Assembly: GCA_023052935.1 (NCBI GenBank)
Contig: CM041292.1
Span: forward strand, 107,997,906-108,061,905
Length of the DNA: 64,000 nucleotides
Origin: Piezodorus guildinii
Lineage: Eukaryota; Arthropoda; Insecta; Hemiptera; Pentatomidae
Direction of reading: 5' to 3'
The notes beneath the pieces are model-generated. The model saw only the letters and a program-made list of their open reading frames with translations, made no database searches and had not been told where the DNA came from. Both the position numbers and the translations under genes were made by a program. Of the stretch, positions 33,501 to 44,104 are shown in pieces (position 1 is the first letter of the stretch; each line of letters opens with the position of its first letter).

Positions 33501-35000
33501 TAAAGAAGTAATAGTTAAGCTAAAAAAATGGTTATTTTTATAGAATCTGCAAAATTGAAAGGTACTTTAGAGGAAGTGAATTCAAAATATCGGCATTTAA
33601 GCCATGTCAGACTATTTCATCAGAATCAATCAGAATGCCCATTTTACATCGATATAAAATTGTTTAAGGCATTTTTGAGAAAATTGTAAAACGGTGCAAA
33701 ATGCTTGGTATAAAGTCGCCCTTCTGGTTAGCTGATTTTGCTGTAACATCTCGGGCGTATGGTTGTGTTAATATTCAATTCAATATAAAAATTCAGTTTC
33801 ATTTGACTGTTAGTTTTTGGGCTAGACTTACCATACACCTTAATACACAGACCTTTTAGTGGAATTTGGACTCTAAAACATGTATTCCCATGAAAACTTG
33901 AATTTGAAAATTTTCAAGATCGCAATACTTTCATATATAGGTAAGTGAAAGTACAAAGGTTTTTGAAACATCTTTAAAATTTGCTGTTGCAATTTAAGTC
34001 AAGTTTTGTAATTTAATTGTTATTAATAGCCGTGCTACCATCAAGTTAGATTAAGAATAATCTAAACAAAGAATCTCAATTCTTCCAAGTATTAACTCAC
34101 TCCTTATTATGATAGTTCATCAAATCCCTTCAAAAGGAATATGCCTATTACCTTGATTACCATCTGCCTATTAACAACTCTACATGCTCTACAGTCATCC
34201 AGGGAAGCCTTCCATACAACATTTTTTATTTCAACATATCAAAAACAATTTGAGAACCAGATGCAGGTCTGTTTGGAGATACCTTTTACCAATCAAAATT
34301 TAAAATTTTGTAAGTTCAGGCATGGTAACCATGTTTTTTAGTCAGAAACACTAAAGGCAATGACAAAATGACTAATGAATATCATTGCCTTCAGGAGCAA
34401 GAATGATGACATACTATGTGGGTCGAAACGTTGGCAAAACAATAAATAGTTGAAGAATAATTAATTTTTCTTCTTTCCAAAGAAGGCTCAAAAGTGCCAC
34501 CAAGACTATTTTCCTCTAAGTATAGAAAGAAATTTATGGAAGAATTTTTCAGTCATCCCATTAAAATACACCAAAGATATGTTTTTAATACTTTTAACTT
34601 ACTATTAATAATAAATTTTAAAAAATGCACTAAAATTACATTACATTAACAGAGAATATCGGTGAGAAGCATTTTTTTTTTTTGCTGAATGAAAAGTTAT
34701 TGTGATCATAGCATGGCATGTTCATTACGCTCTACTATATGAATACAGTATTTAATGGATTACAAAAATAATAACATGCTTATGATAAATTAATTCTAAT
34801 CACTAATGTAATTGAATAATTTCATCTTAATATTTAAATAACAGCTTACATTTGATATCTGAATATCGATGGCTCACAGAAACTGTATCTTTATGGTCAA
34901 GTATCCAGGCAAGCCGTTCGGTCATGAGGTACAGAGTTCCATCTCCTTTCTTGTATCGTACCTGCCCCACTTGGAGCAATACGTCCTCTGAACTCGTCAT
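18617..35000 (-). CDS. GTF2H1: General transcription factor IIH subunit 1 (TFIIH p62)
   Basis: p62 is a core TFIIH subunit that helps anchor XPD/XPB and binds activators and XPC through its PH domain, in transcription initiation and nucleotide-excision repair. Coding exons, 5' to 3': 35000-34850, 33046-32845, 31996-31840, 30160-29918, 29789-29648, 26738-26582, 26498-26406, 20739-20502, 19678-19503 and 18745-18617. All introns are GT-AG and phases agree, giving about 562 residues against roughly 550 in vertebrates. Domains: PH/BTF domain about 1-110 ([54 protein letters not shown]), BSD1 about 120-165 (LYKDLV..TSEEFW), BSD2 about 185-235 ([14 protein letters not shown]), then a variable linker and the conserved C-terminus ([25 protein letters not shown]). 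The ATG is chosen because [18 protein letters not shown] matches the family start; the exon continues upstream to an acceptor at 35010-35011. Exon 4 lacks one base (separate entry). Confidence 0.93.
18746..20501 (-). other. Two short GTF2H1 introns around the coding exon 19503-19678
   Basis: Introns 18746-19502 and 19679-20501 are AT-rich with A/T homopolymers (for example 18832-18855 and 20327-20349). I recognise no repeat in them. Confidence 0.5.
20740..21639. other. GTF2H1 intron, unannotated part
   Basis: This is the start of the 5.7-kb intron between exons 8 and 7. I see no exon or recognisable element before the transposase remnant at about 21640. Confidence 0.5.
21640..22620 (+). pseudogene. 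Decayed mariner-superfamily transposase remnant
   Basis: Frames on the + strand carry recognisable mariner-group pieces with several stops and shifts: [20 protein letters not shown] (near 22035, holding the first catalytic Asp), [28 protein letters not shown] (second Asp) and [20 protein letters not shown] near 22450. The terminal repeats are not recognisable. It is too decayed to have been active recently. Confidence 0.7.
22621..23639. other. GTF2H1 intron, unannotated part
   Basis: AT-rich sequence between the transposase remnant and the tandem array. I recognise nothing in it. Confidence 0.5.
23640..26250. repeat. Tandem satellite-like array, 197-bp core monomer, 13 copies, with higher-order structure
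   Basis: The motif CCACTAACGAGTCATTGG (or a close variant) recurs 13 times. Using the CCTTRGCAAT box as register, copies lie at 23673, 23927, 24179, 24340, 24537, 24733, 24930, 25127, 25324, 25521, 25718, 25915 and 26171. Edge copies are diverged and about 254 bp long; central copies are 196-197 bp. Monomers 24340/24537/24733 repeat almost exactly as 24930/25127/25324, a 590-bp three-monomer higher-order unit. The last type was then multiplied at 25521, 25718 and 25915. The whole array lies within one GTF2H1 intron. No coding sequence is seen. Confidence 0.93.
27024..28115 (+). repeat. HINE-like element, full length, interrupted by a SINE
   Basis: It begins with TCTGGTGCGCGCAACACAC and ends in the hairpin and AAAAGTAAAAA. 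Subtracting the SINE family 2 insert (27183-27375) leaves about 890 bp collinear with other copies. It lies in the intron between GTF2H1 exons 6 and 5. Confidence 0.85.
27183..27375 (+). mobile_element. tRNA-derived SINE, family 2, inside a HINE-like element
   Basis: The tRNA-like head has GTGGTCTAGTGGGTAGAGTG and a B box variant (GTTTCGAATCA), then the family 2 body (GGCGGAATATTATTTATTCT, GTGGGTACCCAAAA). It lacks the distal tail seen at 44205. A 9-bp duplication, ATATTATTA, at 27174-27182 and 27376-27384 marks the insertion. Confidence 0.85.
28733..29616 (+). repeat. HINE-like element, full length
   Basis: It runs from TCTGGTGTGCGCGACACATG to the hairpin ending GTAAGTGAAAGTAAAA. It ends 32 bp from the donor of GTF2H1 exon 29648-29789. 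Its middle has diverged from the other copies. Confidence 0.85.
29918..30160 (-). CDS. GTF2H1: GTF2H1 exon 4 with a one-base deletion (BSD2)
   Basis: The exon starts in phase 0 (ADIKPQTDG) and must end in phase 1 to join exon 5, but its 243 bp is one base short. The conserved frame holds to SHYF near 29984. From there the literal frame runs into TAA at 29969-29971, whereas the next frame over gives the family sequence [20 protein letters not shown] up to the donor at 29918. The missing base falls next to an AAA/TTT run. All nine other exons are intact and spliced, so a sequencing or consensus error is more likely than a dead gene; a real null allele cannot be excluded. Confidence 0.85.
30290..30340. 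repeat. Hammerhead-repeat relic
   Basis: TTTGCCGACATTTCGGCTCA keeps the half of the retrozyme unit that encodes GAAAC on the - strand (here GAAAT), but no CUGANGA half follows. ATTTTAATTTTGCC and GGCTCAATTAAAAT form an imperfect inverted repeat. A sister relic lies at 53636. Confidence 0.4.
30803..31703 (+). repeat. HINE-like element, full length
   Basis: It starts TCTGGTGCGGACAACACACG and ends with the hairpin ACTTTCACTTACTAGATATA / GTTAAGTGAAAGTAAAAA. An ACAC-rich tract lies in the distal part. It sits in the intron between GTF2H1 exons 4 and 3, 137 bp from exon 3. Confidence 0.85.
32275..32340 (-). repeat. Strongly degenerate hammerhead repeat
   Basis: TGTCGATGTTTTGGCCTACA matches the core of the 51541 unit (GACGTTTCGGCCTACATT), but the CUGANGA side is only CTGAGTCA on the - strand. 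It is a decayed relative, not a candidate ribozyme. Confidence 0.4.
32395..32576 (+). repeat. Possible third SINE family or short repeat with 14-bp flanking repeats
   Basis: A 182-bp segment of higher GC content is flanked by TGACCTCACCCCCA at 32381-32394 and 32577-32590. It contains a GTGCTAGCACTGCCC stretch and GGGGTTGGATTCC, which loosely resembles a tRNA B box, and it ends in a GTTGTGTTGTTGTGTG tail. It is seen once in the window. Confidence 0.4.
33267..33957 (+). repeat. HINE-like element, 5' truncated
   Basis: It starts inside the element (AATAGAAACATGAGTATTAA) and ends at the hairpin GTAAGTGAAAGTACAAA. It lies in the first coding-side GTF2H1 intron. Confidence 0.75.
34401..34460 (+). 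repeat. Degenerate hammerhead repeat (subfamily 2)
   Basis: GGGTCGAAACGTTGGC matches the 9046 motif exactly on its 3' side and is followed by the same CAATAAATAGTTGAA. The 5' half is ATGATGAC, so invariant C3 is lost, and stem II has shrunk to about 3 bp. Confidence 0.5.
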
Positions 35001-35011
35001 TGTTGCAGCCT

Positions 35012-36057
35012 ATAAAAAAATAGAGATATGTCATGAAGCAATCCAATGAGATATTAATTAAGTCATGAATATATGTTTTAATATTACAGACAGAAAAATA
35101 AGTTTCATTTTTTTGACAAAGTAAATTAAATAAACTTCCTTAGTCCTCAATTGAACATAAGTTCACAAATTGAATAATTAAAATGACACAATAAACTAAT
35201 ACTAGTTACAGTACTAGTAATAACAAGTAAATAGTTCATTTGATTAAGACTTATTCAATACCCTTTGCATTTCAAAGTTTACATATAAGTTTTTAAGGAA
35301 CCATCTATAAAACCATTACCAATAAACAATTATTTTGTTAAGGATTGATATAATCTCCCACAAAACAAGAGCAATCTATCGCAAAGTTGGGAGGAAAAAA
35401 CTAGTTAAAACAAGAAAATGCCAAATGTTTATTATAAGATTCAACTATATCTAGTGAACACTACAAACAAAACTGCACTTCATACATGGACATAGGAGAT
35501 TTTTTTTCTTCGGTTTATCAACCAATAGAGCAAGTCAAACAGAAATCATTTCAAACTAATAAAGGTAATGTGATTGACTAAAGATACCAAGTAATACTGT
35601 TCTACAATAACTTATTCTAATTCTTTGGGTCTTTAGATTGAAATTTCAACTAATTTAAGTTAAACAGTGAATCAAAATTATGGTGACATAAAAATGAATC
35701 TTTAGAAAATATTGTCAATAAAACAAATTAGGTAGTTGAGTCCACCTCAACCATCCAATTTAAAATAATATACAAGGGGCATAAACCAAGAATAAGTAAA
35801 TTCAACACATTTATTCCAAAACACTAGATAACATCATTCAGTTAAGAACTAACAATTAATATCAATTACTAAAAAATTCAAAATAGAAACTTAAAACGAA
35901 ACATTGAACGATAATGATCCGAAATTAATAGAAATTTGAATGAAATTCACATGTGGTATTTAACCGAATTGCACTAAGAAAATAACAATAACATCGAAAA
36001 ATGACACTTAAAACGATTAATTTAATTTAATCGAGTAAAAGTAGTATTATTACTTGC
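35012..36057 (-). other. GTF2H1 5' intron (inferred)
   Basis: AT-rich sequence between the proposed non-coding exon and the start-codon exon. No element is recognised in it. Confidence 0.4.
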
Positions 36058-36275
36058 CTGAACAAGGTTTACGAAGAAATTACAGCAATACAACTAATTA
36101 CTAAAAATGTGAGCAGGTTATAAAAGAAAACGGACGAAATAGAAATCACAAAAATTCTCAGAGACCGAAAAAGCTAATAACACAACAATACTTCATATTC
36201 TATAAAAACTATAACTATATAAAATAAAATCCATTCTTTATAAAATAAACAGTTTCCGAAGATCCGCCATTATTG
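36058..36275 (-). promoter_or_regulatory. GTF2H1: Probable GTF2H1 non-coding first exon and core promoter region
   Basis: The start-codon exon begins at an acceptor at 35010-35011, so an upstream exon is required. On the - strand a strong CAG|GCAAGT donor (a GC-AG intron) ends a candidate exon at 36058. Near 36268 lies AATGGCGGATC, a YY1-like motif typical of housekeeping core promoters. The transcription start cannot be fixed from sequence. Confidence 0.4.
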
Positions 36276-37119
36276 ATATGAACTAAAACATCACACTTAA
36301 GTAATAACTGCTAATAAATCCGTTGCAAGCTACATTTAGCCATTTATTATAATACAATTGAAATATTAGACAAAATAGCCGTTAGGGAACACTTTTATGG
36401 TAAATTTCACATAAATACCTGATAAGAATCCTATTTCTATGAAGAAGGTTCCGACTGACATCCACCTGGGGTGGAAGCCATTTAAAACTTGGGGAGACAT
36501 CACTACAGAACCCAACACCGGGAACCACTGAAAATAAGAGGCACAACAAGCGCAATATTGCCAACCCATAGAGTAAGTGTTTATGGAAGAATCATTAAAC
36601 CAACTTATGGCTTATTAACGAATCATAAAAATTCTAGTGATTACAGAAACTGTGTTAAATTAAGATTTATGAAATAGTAACATGAAATACCTTAGTTTCA
36701 CCACGTTAAAGAAATGTGAGAATCCACTGTACTCTCCTCTAACCAAACCACACATCGTAAATTCTGTAACTCGAATGTACCATGTCTCTATTTTATTGTA
36801 TTCATACTAAGCAATAATTTATGGAGTTACATCTATTTTTTTATCAAATTAATATGTCTAAATGCATGCCACATAGTTGAAACTAACATTTGTATTCGGG
36901 TAAGATCATATATTGTATGACTAATCCGTTTTAATTTAAATAAATCTAATTCATTTCACTCACTTTATTTTATTTTGTTGTTTAATAAATAATATAATAC
37001 ACTCCATGCTTATTTACTTTTTTCGAAGCTCATTGATAATTTAAATAAGTCAATTTTTTAAAGTTACTCTAAACCTTTTACTGACTGATTGCTATTGTTC
37101 ACTATTCTAGTTTTTGTAG
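36276..37119. other. Upstream of GTF2H1, no gene seen
   Basis: AT-rich intergenic sequence. Short ORFs on both strands overlap at 36366-36680 and show no recognisable family. Confidence 0.5.
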
Positions 37120-38190
37120 TATTTTGGGATAACCCGTCCTCTTAATTGTAATTGGAGTAGAAAGATCTTCTAGGCGTTAACTAACATCGGATCTTCCGGA
37201 GTGCTTCGGCAGCTTGATCATGTACAGACACTACCTCGCAATATATCTTTCTTCCCCCTCATTCAAAAGTTTTTATATTGGAGCGCTGCGCCACTAGTTG
37301 TCCGAGTTTCATCCATACTCTTAGCAACACCGATTTTACTTCTTCGGTAGGGTACGGTTTTCAGGGCCATTACCTCTTTACTTCGGCCGCTGCTAGCTTT
37401 TTTCCTTAGTAATTATCATCTCTTCTCCCTAATGTGTTGCATGACTTTGGATTTCCGATGACCCAGCTATCATCCCAGCATCGAATCATGCTTCTTCATT
37501 CCGCGCGCTAGCATCCAGAATAAATATCCTGCGCACATTCGACAAATCTGCGGTCTTTCGGCAAACTTTCTTTTCTTCCCGTTTCCCTGGATAGCTGAAC
37601 TATGAAGACGGTAGACAAAAATGCAATCCTGGCTTCTGCCTCAGCCGCATTTACCTTTCTATTATTTGTTCGGTTAGTTTGCTATAGTGGTCTAGGATAC
37701 CTCGACGTTCTGTCCTCTACTATGGCGTGCCCGCTTAATTTTTCTGTTTAGGAAGGTATCCTCTTCCGGTGTCCACCTACCACCGCCGAGATCCTTCTTT
37801 AACCTCTTCCTTTTCACGTTCATGGTGTTTTCTCATCGGTCTAGATGGTTTCAGCACACTCCTCTTGACCCTGAATAGCTTTGATTTAGTCAGCGTCCCT
37901 CGAGACGAATAAGCATTCTGCCACCTACACTTCTGTCTCCTCCTTCGGTCAATATCCTCCCATTACAAACTTATACAGTCGCCGAGCTCTGTGGTGAGCC
38001 AATCGAGATTGGATATAGCCTTTCTCGGATCCTTTGCCACACACCCTTCACCTTCATCCATACAAAGGTGTTCGCGAGAGCCTCCACTTACGTTTCTCTT
38101 GCAATGCAAAAGAAGTTTCACTTCTGCTGGTATCTTTAAAATCAATGGTCGTAACAGTTGATAAATAGCACTAATAAAAAAAAAAAAAAA
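37120..38190. repeat. Unclassified GC-richer block ending in poly(A)
   Basis: Roughly 1 kb with base composition distinctly less AT-rich than its surroundings ends in an A-run near 38178-38192 on the + strand, like a retroposed element. The - strand gives short coding-like pieces with stops (GGGRWTPEEDTFLNRKIKRA near 37760), which recall the low-complexity ORF1 of LINEs. I cannot assign it. Confidence 0.35.
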
Positions 38191-39595
38191 TAATAAGAAG
38201 AATGGAATCGAGAAATAACACGCTTCACTCTGTTACTACACTTATTTCATTTACTCTTCTTGTTCAATATCGAAAAGAATTTAAATACATTTAGTTGTAC
38301 TATTTTTTGTAATTATTATTATTGGTTCCTCTCTTCTAGAGGATTTTCCTACTGTCTTAAGCAAAACATTGTATTATCATTAGCTAAATCAAACGATGAT
38401 TGAAACTCTATTATCATGAAGAAAGGATTACTGAAATCATGAAGAAAAACATATTTGTATTTATATATACTTTGTAAATATTGTATATAAATAAATAATA
38501 TTCTATTCTATTCTATCCTACAGGGTCATTCTAGAAACCATAATTAAATTAATTAATACATAGTAAATCGGCTTTAAAAGTTCTAAGAGAATTGAGAATT
38601 TATCTCGTTGTGTTCAAGAAGTTCCCTAATGTGGTGGGTATTATCAACCTTCATAGGATTATTTCAAATTGGTGACTTGCGACAAATTACTGTTTGTGCA
38701 TTAAATTAGGTCACACTTTTGGCGCGTAGAAAGGTTCGGAGAACTCTGAGAAGGTAAATCCAATCCATAGTCTGTACAATATATTTTTTGTCTTCTAGAC
38801 GTTATTTTGCTTGTTTTTAATTTTCTTAATGCTGTTTATATCGAATAGTTTAGGTCTGATCCCATCCATTCCTATCCCCTTTTATATAAAATAGCTATTA
38901 ATAACTTTCCAATCGAACCTCTGCTTTGACTTGTATACATAGATATCGTTTTGCCTGGTGTTTCTCCTAATCTACAAGGTTAACCCTGACTAAGGTTACA
39001 GTAACGGACCAATTTTTAGTTAGCCACCATACATTCTCAATTTCTACAATTAGAGAGTAAGTATGACATAGGTTGTCAATGGCTCCAGGAGTCTGATGCA
39101 CTTAATTTGTTTAGCCTTTTTAGTCCAGTGAAAAACTTGTATACTGCTGCAGTTTCACCCAAAAATTTAGAGCACCCTCTTGGTTCACCTTACCTTACAG
39201 TTCTTTATTTTAAATGCATCGGTGTAGATTACATTAAACCCCCTGTATCTGTCTAGTATCTCTAGAAATGAATTTCGAATTTCTAAAGGGAATAAACCAG
39301 AAGAGGTACTAGGGTCCTGTCTTTGGCGGTTCTTTTTTTTTTTTTCTTCTTTTTTCCAAATGGAGAGTTTTAGGCACACTATTTTCAGTAATTGTTTTGT
39401 TAACAGTCGTTTTTGGATCAGTCTGAGCTATCGGTTTCAATCGACTGTGGCGATGGCTCGTCTTCGGAGCTATCCGTTTCCATTTGTTTTTGCAACGAAG
39501 TGTTCAGGTTTTTTTTTGGAGGAATTTGCAAATTAATACATCTTGTGACATGAGGACACCAGAGAGTGGTTATCGGAAACCATAAAAAATCTCTA
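38191..39595. other. Intergenic with a LINE-type ATTCT tail
   Basis: An (ATTCT)n run at about 38500-38518 follows AAATAAATAAT, the same 3' end style as the LINE at 4896-6615, so a LINE 3' fragment may end here. The rest is unrecognised. The end near 39400-39595 may belong to the 5' part of the following LINE. Confidence 0.4.
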
Positions 39596-42500
39596 AATTA
39601 GTGGGGCTTAGTGCTCCGCATTGGTGACTTTGAGGAGCTCAAGAAGCCTGTCAGAGTCGGTGGCTTCTTCCCTGGGGAGAAGCTCACTGAGCACTCTTTC
39701 TGTAGGCGTATACGCATACAGAATTCAAGAATCCCAGAGGTGAACAGATGGTCAATGATGGGTGTAAAATAGGAGAGGCACGGATTCTTTGCCTAGATTC
39801 TTTGATATGAGAATCCCGGAGTCTAGCCCTAGATACTTAGAAGAGAGGAACTGGGATGGGCAAGGTTCAACTCAGGTTGCTAGAGAAGAAGAGGCCACCC
39901 AAGCCTGCAAGGGAAATGGCTACCAAGGTCCGATGCCGATGCCAAGAAGAAGGAAAGATGATGGAGGCTGGACCGAATGGAGGAGTGCCGCTCTTGACGA
40001 AGGAGAAAACTTCTCTGGCTTGTGGAGGAGACCCTGTGGTGGAGGTTGGGAGGCCTGCCGATCCGTGTGTCTCTATTGTAAGAACCGGTGAAGGCACGGC
40101 GTCTCTGCGTCAATCTGGGGATACCTCCTTGGCGGGGTCCGGTGGGCCTGCTGATCCGGGTGCCTCTGCGGAGGAACCCGGAAAGGTATGATCGACCGGC
40201 ACCCATCTGGAATTGGCTCTTCGGCGGGGTTCGGGGGGCATGCTGATCCGGGTGCCTCAGCGGAGGGCCCCAGAGAAGGCATGGTCGACCGGCACCCGTC
40301 TGGAATTGGCTCTTCGGCGGGGTTTGGGGGGCATGCTGATCCGGATACCTCCGCGGGGAGGATTGGTGAAGGCATGGCTCCTCGGCGACCGTACGGGGTT
40401 GGCTCCTCGGCTGGATCCGGGGTGTCGGCTGACCGGGTATGTAAGAGGTAAGAATATTGACATTATTTTAATACAAGAACCTTACCTATTTAGAGACAGT
40501 ATAAAGGGGCTAGAAATGCGGGAGTACAATGTAATTGCTGTGCCCATGCACTCCAGGACCTGCATACTGTATAAAAACAACCTTAGGAAACAACTACCCC
40601 TGTGGTAATTTTGTTGCAGAGAATTGCAGCAGCCAAAGTGACCCTCCTCGAGGGTAACAACAGAAGGGAGATAACGGTTTGCTCTACGTGCCTTCCTCAT
40701 GAAGAGGACATCCCCATAGAGGACACTCTGAAGGCTAATTGCAGGGATGGAAGGCGAAGGCCCCTTGATAGCATCACTGGACGCCAACGATCGTCACAGA
40801 CTCTGGGGCAGTATACGTAACAACCAGACAGGTGAGTCTCTAATAGATTTTATCTTAAGCAATGATCTTGAAATCCACAATGAGGGCAACATTGCCACCT
40901 TTGTAAACAAAATAGATCAGAGGTCATTGATATCACACTAAGCACCAACTGTGCTAATGATTTCATTAAGGACTGGTATGTCTCTTCTGAGGAGACATGT
41001 TCAGATCACAAATATATCAGATTTGATATAGATGTTAATGAAATGTTTGAGTCGGTGTATAGGAACCCAAACTTACTGACCGGAATTCCTATTGCACCCA
41101 ACTCGAACAAGAAGTAAGACCAGGACAGAAGTCCCAAATCAGTTAGAGACAAATGGCAATTTGAGGCGATTGCCTCCATGTATCACTTACTGAGGCAATA
41201 TTTAAATCCTACACTGACAATAACAGTGTGTGTACAGTCAAATCCAACAGGAACGTTACCTGGTGGAACAGTGAACTTGGCAAATTGAGAGCTTTAACTA
41301 GGAAACTCTTCAACACAACCAAAAGTACAGGTATGTGGAATGCTTATAAGCAAGCACTGACGGACTACAATAAAGCCATTAGGAAAGCTAAGAGAGGGGC
41401 ATAGAGAAATTTTTGCAATGACATTAATGACACATTCTCTGCTTTAAGAGTAAATAGAATCCTATCTAAGAGGCCGGGCCAGAGAGCTATGGGTGCATCA
41501 GTGTGGAAGAGGGCCAGACCGATTCAGAGATCGGCACCCTGAAGGCACTAGCAACAGCACACTTCCCTGGCTGCGAGCTGATGAATGAGGAACCAATAAA
41601 TCCCACCTCTGAAAAACAAATTTTTATTACGGATAGGTGGGCTGAAGCCAACAGAATAGTTAATTCTGGGAGATTGGAGTGAGAATTGAAATCATTTGCC
41701 CCATTCAAATTAGCCAGTACTGAAGGAATTTTTCCAGCTCTACTTCAAAAGGGCTTTAAAGTGCTGCGACCCTAACTCCTTGTTTTACTGCGAGGCAGTT
41801 TATTTACTTAACCACATACCTGATAGTTGGAATGTGGCTAAAGTACGATATATACTCAAACCTGGGGAAAGTATCTTATGACCATCCCAAAGCGTATAGA
41901 CCTATACATCTGGCATCTTTTCTAATGAAGGCATTGGAAAACATTATTGACAGACATCTTAAGGACAACATACTGGCTGATAGACCGCTGCATAGTGCTC
42001 AATATGCGTATCAGCCTGGAAGATCTTGTGAGACTGCCTTACATTCCTTGGTCTCTAAGATTGAAGAAACTCTGACTAACAGAGAAATTGTGGCAGGCAT
42101 CTTTATTAACATCGAGGATACCTTTGACCGAGCTCCTTATGGTACTATGCAGGTAATAGCCTTAGAAAGGAGAGGTGTGGGACGACTAGCCTCCGGATGG
42201 ATCAACGCTATGCTGGAGGGAAGGATGCTCACATCTGAATTAGGACACTCCAGACTGTGGAACAGACGACTCCGACTGCTGCAATGGAAGTTCTACTGAA
42301 CTTAACACCATTGCACATAGCAATAGAAACTCGAGCAGTTAGCACAGCCTGTGGGCTCTCTAAGTTAGGAACAAGATCAAACTCTCTGGTATACTGGGGT
42401 CATGGTAACTTGTTCAGAAGGATTGATGAAGATTCGGTGCTAGCCATGCATTCCAATCTTCAGGTAAAGAAATAAACGGACATTGTTTATTGTGTAGGGA

Positions 42501-43360
42501 TTAATAGGACTGGATCGCAAAGACCGTGTAATGTATTCAATTGCTATACAGACGGATCCATGACAGAATTAGGCTCTGGGGCTGGAATATGGAGAATGAA
42601 TAAACCCAAGGAAGGGATGTCTATCTCTCTAGGTAAACATACTTCAGTATTTCAGGCTAAAGTAATGGCCATAAATATCTGTGCTCAAACCCAAATTTCA
42701 GAAGGGCTGATAACTATACATACCGATAGTCAAGCTGCTATCGGAGCTGACTCGGTCCAAATTAGTAGAGGAATGCAAAAGTAATCTCAATATGCTTTCC
42801 CTGCATATTGTCATATGGTCACTCAGGCATTTTAGATAGTAAGAGAGCTTATAGCCTCGCAAGGAGGGGTTCTGCTCAGTTACCCTTCCCCCCACACCTG
42901 AACCTGTGTGTGGAATTAGCCTCAGCAAGGCTAAAGGTTCGATCAAGGCGGCCGCTGGCAATAGATCCAGGCAATACTGGAGGGATATTGGTAAGCAGCA
43001 TCACTCTAAGATGTTTTTGGAAGCACCCTGCAAAGAGAGAAGTTATTCACTACCCTCAATGGACAGGACAACTCTAAAGAGAGTAACAGGACTGTACACA
43101 GGACACTGTCAACTTAGCAAGCATCTCCATAATATGGGTTTGGTGGCCTCACCGACATGCAGATTCTGCAAGAAGGAAGATGAAACTGCATTTCATGTGA
43201 TATACAGTTGCTCAGAGATTGTCAGGATACGGTTTTACCACTTTGGCGGCGACCGTATCATAGATCCCAAGTTGTGTGAATTGATTAACCCCCACAGTTT
43301 AGTCAAATTCATCAAGGCACTAGCACTGTACTAACAGTAGGTTGGACGGTGCACAATAAG
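39596..43360 (+). mobile_element. Dead R1/LOA-like LINE with endonuclease, RT, RNase H and Cys-His end
   Basis: Pieces appear in LINE order on the + strand. ORF1-like: FEELKKPVRVGGFFPGEKL near 39630. AP endonuclease: NIDIILIQEPYLFRDSIKGL at about 40455, DANDRHRLWGS at about 40780, SDHKYIRFD at about 41010. RT: NIIDRHLKDNILADRPLHSA and GRSCETALHSLVSKIE at about 41940-42060. RNase H: CYTDGSMTELGSGAGIW at about 42545 and HTDSQAAIGA at about 42720. C-terminus: HCQLSKHLHNMGL and CRFCKKEDETAFHVIYSC at about 43100-43210. The RT is deleted between its finger region and the thumb, so the YADD box is gone, and stops and frameshifts are many. RNase H points to the I/R1/LOA group; the exact clade is inferred. 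Confidence 0.85.
39990..40445 (+). repeat. GC-rich 93-bp minisatellite inside the LINE
   Basis: The motif CTGATCCGGGTGCCTC (variants) recurs at 40058, 40151, 40243, 40336 and 40429, a spacing of 93, 92, 93 and 93 bp. A 93-bp unit is 31 codons, and one frame reads HPSGIGSSAGFGGHADP repeatedly. A single 1-bp deletion in the second unit shifts the frame. It stands out strongly from the AT-rich surroundings and leads directly into the endonuclease reading. Confidence 0.9.
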
Positions 43361-44104
43361 CCTAATAATTGGCCGAAGTGCATCAGATAAGCCGGAAAAA
43401 AATATACATCTTCCGCTAGGAACCTCATTTTTAACGATGATCGGTACTAAGAGCCTCACATCTTCTCGGTAGACGAAGATCTTAAGTCTTAACCTCCTAA
43501 TAATACTTAATTTTGTGTATTGATAGCGTGCTCTTCAAAATTATATGGGAGATACCTTATTATTCGTTCTCCATTACAAACACCTGACTCGATGGTTTTA
43601 AAAGAAAATTAAATTTTAATATATCAGAGAAAATCCGCCCATTTCAAGTAGCTATTACTCTTGTATCGTTAAGTTTTAAATTTTACGGATCTCAAAAAAA
43701 CTTTTTGAGATCAAATTTTGATATCAGAAGTAAGATCCTTCCAGATACGAGAGCTAGTGTGTCAAATAAAAAAGTCTTATAAATCTGAGGTTTTCTACTT
43801 TCGCATCCTATTTGTTTGAAATGATTTATGGTTGTTCTTAATACTATTCACCGAAAATTCTTATAAATATTAAAATTGAATTTTTTGCATGACGTTGTGG
43901 GAAACTTATTTTACTATTTTCATGTTTCGACTTTTTGACGTTCTGGGAAATTTTCTCTCCTTTCATTTGGTACTACTTATTTTTCGTTTCGTGCACATCA
44001 AATATTCAATATTTAAATATTCATATTCAAATATTCAAGTTTTTTTGGGGAATGGATAACAGCTAAAAACTCTAAATTTGATTTTCCTCCTTAACAGCTG
44101 AGTT
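43361..44104. other. Intergenic, nothing recognised
   Basis: This is probably the LINE 3' UTR for the first hundred bases, then AT-rich sequence without recognisable features. Confidence 0.45.

Noticed and set aside
18617..35000. GTF2H1 as a pseudogene because of the exon 4 frameshift
   Set aside because: Introns are retained, nine exons are intact, and all splice sites and phases are conserved; a single missing base beside a short homopolymer is better explained as a sequence error.
39880..40375. Overlapping long frames on both strands near 40 kb
   Set aside because: They arise from the GC-rich 93-bp repeat, which is open in several frames; only the + strand frame leads into the LINE endonuclease.
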